DNA of 9,615 nt from Candidatus Kaiserbacteria bacterium (GTDB taxonomy: Bacteria; Patescibacteriota; Minisyncoccia; Phycocordibacterales; UBA2100), in the NCBI GenBank assembly GCA_024654165.1, contig JANLIP010000109.1, positions 1-9,615 on the forward strand, written 5' to 3'. This document shows positions 6,597 to 9,615 of this stretch, one piece after another (position 1 is the first letter of the stretch; every line of letters begins with the position of its first letter). Under the pieces are notes generated by a model. It searched no databases, was not told where the DNA came from, and saw only the letters and a program-made list of their open reading frames with translations. The translations under genes and the position numbers were made by a program.

Positions 6597-6609
6597 ATTA
6601 TACGCGTAT
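6597..6609 (-). promoter_or_regulatory. dnaA -10 region overlapping a 10-bp palindrome
   Basis: TATAAT (minus strand, 6602-6597) ends 9 nt before the dnaA ATG. It overlaps the perfect palindrome ATACGCGTAT (6600-6609), a possible operator. A perfect TTGACA also occurs upstream on this strand (6634-6629), but 26 bp from TATAAT, which is too far. At 18 bp from TTGACA the hexamer is the weak GATACG. Which pair is used cannot be decided by reading. Confidence 0.45.
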
Positions 6610-6657
6610 CCCCCTTCATGGATAGTCGTGTCAACGGCACTCCGTATGTTTACAAGG

Positions 6658-6666
6658 TGTGGATAG
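6658..6666 (-). promoter_or_regulatory. DnaA-box-like site upstream of dnaA
   Basis: Minus-strand CTATCCACA differs from the consensus TTATCCACA at one position. Its place about 70 bp upstream of the dnaA start would suit autoregulation by DnaA or an accessory origin site between dnaA and rpmH. Confidence 0.45.
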
Positions 6667-6685
6667 GATGGGGATAGTACAGCTT

Positions 6686-6710
6686 CTAGTTTCTAGGGAC
6701 TAGGTTCTAG
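6686..6710. repeat. CTAG heptad array 1
   Basis: CTAG occurs at 6686, 6693, 6700 and 6707, exactly every 7 bp, with variable three-base spacers. Together with its surroundings it is partly the reverse complement of the second array at 6793-6824. It lies upstream of the rpmH promoter. Confidence 0.8.
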
Positions 6711-6741
6711 AAAATCCAAGACAAAAGAAGCAATGCCGGTA

Positions 6742-6770
6742 TTGTTTTTTGCACTCCGGGGGCGTATACT
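6742..6770 (+). promoter_or_regulatory. Promoter of the rpmH-rnpA unit
   Basis: TTGTTT (6742-6747) and TATACT (6765-6770) are separated by 17 bp, a good sigma-70-type pair. The transcript would start near 6777 and carry a leader of about 50 nt that holds the second CTAG array. The promoter sits between the two CTAG arrays. Confidence 0.7.
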
Positions 6771-6792
6771 CTTCGAACTACTGCTGTATTTA

Positions 6793-6824
6793 CTAGAAGC
6801 TAGCAGCTAGTCCCTAGAAGCTAA
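6793..6824. repeat. CTAG heptad array 2 (in the rpmH leader)
   Basis: CTAG occurs at 6793, 6800, 6807 and 6814 with a fifth near-copy, CTAA, at 6821, again exactly every 7 bp. It ends three bases before the rpmH ATG and takes the place where a Shine-Dalgarno would be. Because CTAG is its own reverse complement, the RNA could fold on itself in several registers. Confidence 0.8.
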
Positions 6825-6827
6825 TTT

Positions 6828-6962
6828 ATGAAACGAAAATATCAGCCGAAAAAGAGGAAGCGATCCATGGCCCACGGTTTCCGAAAGCGATCTAAAAGCA
6901 CTAGCGGAAGGGCTCTGCTTAAGCGCAGGCGCAGGAAAGGCCGCGCTCGCCTCTCCACATGA
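6828..6962 (+). CDS. rpmH: 50S ribosomal protein L34
   Basis: Very basic 44-residue protein of the large ribosomal subunit. The start [12 protein letters not shown], the central HGFRKR and the C-terminal [17 protein letters not shown] follow the L34 pattern from end to end. No Shine-Dalgarno is seen before the ATG; instead a CTAG heptad array reaches to within three bases of it. It is the first gene of a plus-strand unit with rnpA, 13 nt downstream, and is divergent from dnaA, the conserved arrangement in bacteria. Confidence 0.95.
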   Translation: MKRKYQPKKRKRSMAHGFRKRSKSTSGRALLKRRRRKGRARLST

Positions 6963-6975
6963 GAACTTCTCATTG

Positions 6976-7326
6976 ATGCCAAAAAAGAACAGAATTTCCC
7001 ATTCTGATTTTAAATTGATTGCGAATTCCCGGCTTAAGCGCGAGCGCGGTCGGTACTTTATTCTCTCCTATGGCCCCCTCTTTGGGCGCGCGCATCAAGA
7101 TTTGCAGATTGCCTGCATAGTTTCAAGAAAAACAGCCGCGAAAGCGGTAGATAGAAATTTAATAAAGCGCAGATGCCGTTCGGCGGCGAGAAATTTTCTT
7201 GCTGACACTCAAAAACCGCAAGTGCTTATTTTTTACGCCAATAAAAATGCTAAAAGCGCATCGTTTGCGGATATAAAACAAGATATTGCTCAATTGATTG
7301 AGAGGGCGATAGGTGAAATCTCCTAA
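6976..7326 (+). CDS. rnpA: Ribonuclease P protein component
   Basis: Small basic protein (116 residues) that binds RNase P RNA and helps it cut the 5' leader from pre-tRNA. The family signature is clear in DRNLIKRRCR (59-68, matching RNxxKRRxR), preceded by the VSRKTAAKAV strand and the N-terminal ISHSDFK segment. The ATG at 6976 is preferred to an in-frame TTG one codon earlier. There is no Shine-Dalgarno. It lies 13 nt after rpmH and is probably co-transcribed with it. yidC begins about 40 nt after its stop but appears to have its own promoter. Confidence 0.93.
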   Translation: MPKKNRISHSDFKLIANSRLKRERGRYFILSYGPLFGRAHQDLQIACIVSRKTAAKAVDRNLIKRRCRSAARNFLADTQKPQVLIFYANKNAKSASFADIKQDIAQLIERAIGEIS

Positions 7327-7329
7327 AAC

Positions 7330-7357
7330 TAGCCAAAATAATACTACCGGGTACAAT
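7330..7357 (+). promoter_or_regulatory. Candidate promoter of yidC
   Basis: TAGCCA (7330-7335) and TACAAT (7352-7357) are separated by 16 bp, with CCGGG before the -10, as in the PBP promoter. The -10 overlaps an upstream ATG (7356) and ends 7 nt before the ATG at 7365. This supports 7365 as the start of a leaderless mRNA, though readthrough from rnpA is also possible. Confidence 0.45.
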
Positions 7358-7364
7358 GCTCGGA

Positions 7365-8087
7365 ATGATATCCGCGATATTTCATGCATTAGTTTACGAT
7401 CCCCTCTACAACGGCCTGGTGTTTCTTGTAGGAATTCTCCCCGCAAACGACGTAGGGCTCGCCGTAGTACTCCTCACTATTATAGTGCGCATAATTATTT
7501 TTCCTCTGTCGCGCCGCGCGGTGATAGCGCAGAAGCAGATGAAGGAAATTGCCCCGGATCTTGAGGCGCTCAAAGTGAAATACAAAAATAATCGCGAGGA
7601 GCAGGGACGCGCGATTTTTGCCTTGTATAAGGAGCGCGACATCCACCCATTCGCAAGCTTCGGACTGATCCTCATACAACTCCCCATCCTATTCGCACTG
7701 TATTGGATATTCGCGCTCGGCAAGTTGCCAGCGGTTCATACGGAAATCCTTTATCCGTTTGTACATGCGCCTGCAGTCGTCAATATGGAGTTCCTGGGGC
7801 TTATTAATGTCGGTTCCAAAAGCATTCTGCTCGCAATCCTTGCGGCCGTTACGCAAATAATTTACTCGCGTCTCTCCATGGGCCCGCGCATGAAATCTGG
7901 GCCGTCAGACGGCACATTTGCCGGCGACATGGCAAAGAGCTTTGATTTGCAGGCGCGCTACGTTCTTCCCGTCATAATAGGCGTGATTGCCTACACGATT
8001 CCCGCCGCCGCCCCCCTGTACTGGGTGGTCAGCAACTCTTTCATGATCGGACAAGAATTTTTCATGGGGCGCAGGTTCCGTGAATAG
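7365..8087 (+). CDS. yidC: Membrane protein insertase YidC/Oxa1 family
   Basis: Inserts and folds membrane proteins, alone or with the Sec translocon. The 240 residues form the short form without the large periplasmic P1 domain of Gram-negative YidC. Visible parts are a first core membrane segment with the conserved groove arginine (IIVRIIIFPL, R42), the cytoplasmic C1 loop (KMKEIAPDLEALK-like, about 57-95), then hydrophobic segments at about 98-118, 152-170 and 198-232, ending in a short basic tail (GRRFRE). No lipoprotein signal is seen. An ATG at 7356 gives three more residues, but it lies inside the likely -10 box, so 7365 is preferred. A double-hairpin element starts 4 nt after the stop and should end transcription. 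Confidence 0.93.
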   Translation: MISAIFHALVYDPLYNGLVFLVGILPANDVGLAVVLLTIIVRIIIFPLSRRAVIAQKQMKEIAPDLEALKVKYKNNREEQGRAIFALYKERDIHPFASFGLILIQLPILFALYWIFALGKLPAVHTEILYPFVHAPAVVNMEFLGLINVGSKSILLAILAAVTQIIYSRLSMGPRMKSGPSDGTFAGDMAKSFDLQARYVLPVIIGVIAYTIPAAAPLYWVVSNSFMIGQEFFMGRRFRE

Positions 8088-8090
8088 TTG

Positions 8091-8154
8091 GCCGAAACTA
8101 TGCTCAGTTTCGGCACGATTTTTGCTTCTTGGAGTACCAAGAAAAAAATCGCCT
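8091..8154 (+). terminator. Double-hairpin terminator element (copy 2) after yidC
   Basis: Hairpin 1 pairs GCCGAAACT (8091-8099) with AGTTTCGGC (8106-8114), followed by a T-run. Hairpin 2 pairs CGATTTTT (8116-8123) and TTCTTGG (8126-8132) with CCAAGAA (8137-8143) and AAAAATCG (8144-8151) around an AGTA loop. It is the second copy of the 64-nt repeat at 3849-3912. A further 7-bp inverted repeat, AGTTGGC (8086-8092) and GCCAACT (8163-8169), encloses it. Here both flanking genes run in the same direction. Confidence 0.8.
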
Positions 8155-8237
8155 GCCCCGTAGCCAACTCAGCTCAATCGGCGGCGATGCGAAGTGCAGG
8201 CATATCCCGTCATGCAAGACACGTCTAAAACCTAAAT

Positions 8238-8266
8238 TTGCTGAGAGTTGTGGTACGGGGTATAGT
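8238..8266 (+). promoter_or_regulatory. Promoter of the KH-R3H gene
   Basis: TTGCTG (8238-8243) and TATAGT (8261-8266) are separated by 17 bp, with GGGG before the -10. The transcript would have a short leader of about 15-17 nt containing GAAGG (8281-8285), a Shine-Dalgarno-like site 3 nt before the ATG at 8289 and the only one seen in the window. The 83 bp between the yidC terminator element and this promoter hold nothing I can identify. Confidence 0.6.
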
Positions 8267-8288
8267 GCCTTTCACACCACGAAGGCGT

Positions 8289-8801
8289 ATGGAAAACACT
8301 ATTCAAAAAACACTTAAAGATTTGCTAGACTCTTTCGGAGCCTCTTATTCTGATATACAAAAAATAGAGGTTGCAGGGCAGACGGTATTCAATATACAGA
8401 CAGACGACGCGCGCACTCTTATCGGCATGCATGGCGACACGGTGCACGCGGTTGATTATTTGGTGAAAAAAATCACAGAACAAAAGCTTCCGCACATGGA
8501 CTCTGCAGAGGTTTCTGTTACGGAGCCCTCCGATTCCAAAGATTCTGGCGCAAATACTCGCGGAATGCAGTTTCTAATAGACGTCAATGACTATCGCGCA
8601 AAACAAATCAGGGACTTAGAGACAAAAGCTTTAATGATGGCGGAACGCGCGCGCTCTTTTCAATACGATGTTGAGCTCACTCCAATGAGCGCCTACGAGC
8701 GCTTGATAATCCATACAGCTCTTTCCGGAGCGCCGAATGTTAAAACAGAATCTCTTGGAGAAGGGAGAAATCGCAGGGTTGTAATCAAATACGCAGCTTA
8801 G
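8289..8801 (+). CDS. khpB: KH and R3H domain RNA-binding protein (KhpB/Jag/EloR type)
   Basis: Predicted single-stranded RNA-binding protein. In Gram-positive bacteria its relatives work with KhpA to bind many RNAs and influence cell elongation and division. The 170-residue protein has a type II KH domain with a GMHG loop (46-49) followed by DTVHAVDYLV, then an acidic/polar insert (about 70-93), then an R3H domain (about 105-168) with the defining Arg-x3-His (R138, H142) and the end GRNRRVVI. The N-terminal Jag_N domain is missing, so this is a minimal form. I chose the ATG at 8289 because it has a GAAGG site and a promoter upstream; a TTG at 8238 falls in the -35 box. Its place after yidC is the common order in bacteria. 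Confidence 0.9.
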   Translation: MENTIQKTLKDLLDSFGASYSDIQKIEVAGQTVFNIQTDDARTLIGMHGDTVHAVDYLVKKITEQKLPHMDSAEVSVTEPSDSKDSGANTRGMQFLIDVNDYRAKQIRDLETKALMMAERARSFQYDVELTPMSAYERLIIHTALSGAPNVKTESLGEGRNRRVVIKYAA

Positions 8802-8813
8802 AATTTTGAGCAG

Positions 8814-8828
8814 AGCGAACGTTTCGCT
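8814..8828. terminator. Weak hairpin between the convergent KH-R3H and peptidase-like genes
   Basis: AGCGAA (8814-8819) pairs with TTCGCT (8823-8828) around CGT. The stem is only 6 bp and lacks a U-run on either strand, but it sits in the 27-bp gap between two converging genes where a shared terminator would be expected. Confidence 0.25.
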
Positions 8829-9615
8829 TCAGAAGAATGCAACGTGCCAGTGCAAGTTGTCTTCATCCCAAAATGTGCCTCCTCCAAGCCTGTACTGAGG
8901 CCTGCCGTTCTTGCTTCCTGCAGACAGCCCAGCGGTTCGGATGTAATTATCTAACCTAGCATCTTTTCTTAAATCAACAATCGGATTATTCGGGCCGTGT
9001 GCGGTGCCCTTGGAATGCAACCATCCTTCCGTTCCTCCTGTAACTGTTACGGAACACCTGCAGTTTGCTTTCAACACCTGCAAACCGGTAATCGCGGCCG
9101 TTCCTAGCTGCCCAACATTGGTGCATCCTGAATCCGTGATACTAGAACAAGGCCTGGCATTTATACCAATACCAGAACTGTTAAGAATTCCTCTGACCCT
9201 ATTCTCGTCTGCCAAGATACCGTCCAAAACACCTTGGTCTATAGATGACGGTCGCGTCAAAATCGGAGCTGGAGCAGCAATCCCCTGTGTTTTCGGGAAA
9301 ACTATATTTAAATTGAGAAGATTCGGATTTATCTGATTTAAAATAATCCATAGAGAAAGCAGAAGCAGGAGGCCAAGGAACACCTCCCCGATATCCTCTC
9401 TTGCCTTTGACTTTGTGCTCCACATATCGCTGCCCATGTATTTAAAGCCTGCAACCCCAAGGCGTATTACAGCTATTATTGCGCCGGCGGAAATCGCGAC
9501 CTTGAACATGGAATTGATGTAAGAGCCCAGATTTTGGTCGCTATCGTACAGGGCAGAGAGTTTTCCGGAACCAGTAACCTCTGCGAGCGGAGCAAATGCG
9601 GCGAATAAGATGCCC
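8829..9615 (-). CDS. TrbC/VirB2-like membrane protein fused to an M15-peptidase-like domain (5' end outside window)
   Basis: The frame stays open to the window edge, so the gene is cut there; 261 residues are visible, and an internal ATG at 9509 is not the start. The N-terminal half has two hydrophobic segments (about 37-60, 77-96) joined by a short polar loop with SDMWSTKSKAREDI, and ends in LNQINPNLL. This is the build of small TrbC/VirB2-like pilin membrane proteins frequent in CPR bacteria. After a Pro/Ser linker, a C-terminal domain of about 150 residues carries TGGTEGWLHSKGTAHG, a His-x7-Asp pair (HGPNNPIVD) and a final EDNLHWHV. These resemble the zinc ligands of M15 D-Ala-D-Ala carboxypeptidases and L-Ala-D-Glu endopeptidases. 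It would act outside the membrane on peptidoglycan. Four Cys in the domain could form disulfides. Function is inferred from a motif-level match. Confidence 0.7.
   Translation of the reverse strand, partial: GILFAAFAPLAEVTGSGKLSALYDSDQNLGSYINSMFKVAISAGAIIAVIRLGVAGFKYMGSDMWSTKSKAREDIGEVFLGLLLLLSLWIILNQINPNLLNLNIVFPKTQGIAAPAPILTRPSSIDQGVLDGILADENRVRGILNSSGIGINARPCSSITDSGCTNVGQLGTAAITGLQVLKANCRCSVTVTGGTEGWLHSKGTAHGPNNPIVDLRKDARLDNYIRTAGLSAGSKNGRPQYRLGGGTFWDEDNLHWHVAFF

Noticed and set aside
6686..6824. The CTAG arrays as a CRISPR
   Set aside because: The unit is only 7 bp with 3-bp variable parts, far too short for repeats and spacers, and no cas genes are present.
8155..8237. A tRNA or small RNA between yidC and khpB
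   Set aside because: TCAGCTCAATCGGC recalls a tRNA D-arm, but no acceptor stem, anticodon arm or T-arm can be matched. Only short inverted repeats are present.
8238..8288. TTG start at 8238 for khpB, adding 17 residues
   Set aside because: The added sequence overlaps the -35 and -10 promoter boxes. The ATG at 8289 has GAAGG just upstream and begins the KH domain region.

Overview
The window looks like the replication-origin neighbourhood of a small-genome bacterium of the Candidate Phyla Radiation (Patescibacteria, most like Parcubacteria). This taxonomic reading is an inference. It rests on the conserved dnaA/rpmH cluster without recF or gyrB next to dnaN, short YidC, RnpA and Jag-like proteins without extra N-terminal domains, a TrbC/VirB2-like membrane protein fused to a peptidase-like domain, the near absence of Shine-Dalgarno sequences, and -10 boxes placed directly before start codons.

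Layout. 30-1055 (-): an AICAR transformylase domain standing alone, without the IMP cyclohydrolase half of PurH. 1056-1409: a non-coding stretch with two back-to-back inverted-repeat elements; the second carries outward-facing promoter-like arms. 1410-3839 (+): a class A penicillin-binding protein with a C-terminal Ig-like domain. 3848-3912: a double-hairpin element between the convergent PBP gene and dnaN. 3907-5007 (-): dnaN. 5008-5222: an AT-rich dnaN-dnaA gap with DnaA-box-like sites, a DnaA-trio-like run and short direct repeats, the best oriC candidate. 5223-6587 (-): dnaA. 6588-6827: a divergent control region with a DnaA-box-like site, promoters on both strands and two arrays of CTAG spaced every 7 bp. 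6828-8087 (+): rpmH, rnpA and yidC. 8091-8154: a second copy of the double-hairpin element. 8289-8801 (+): a KhpB/Jag-type KH-R3H protein. 8829-9615 (-): a membrane-anchored M15-peptidase-like protein whose 5' end lies outside the window.

How the genes fit together. DnaA and the beta clamp start and carry out replication around the gap between them. L34, RnpA, YidC and KhpB form the usual translation, RNA-processing and membrane-insertion group, and KhpB-type proteins are linked to cell-wall control in other bacteria. The PBP and the M15-like protein act on the cell wall.

The most interesting non-coding signals are a 64-nt double-hairpin repeat present twice with base changes that preserve pairing, a DnaA-box plus DnaA-trio arrangement upstream of dnaN, the tandem inverted-repeat elements with outward promoters, the CTAG heptad arrays flanking the rpmH promoter, and a consistent leaderless-promoter geometry (-10 box 7-9 nt before ATG) at four genes.
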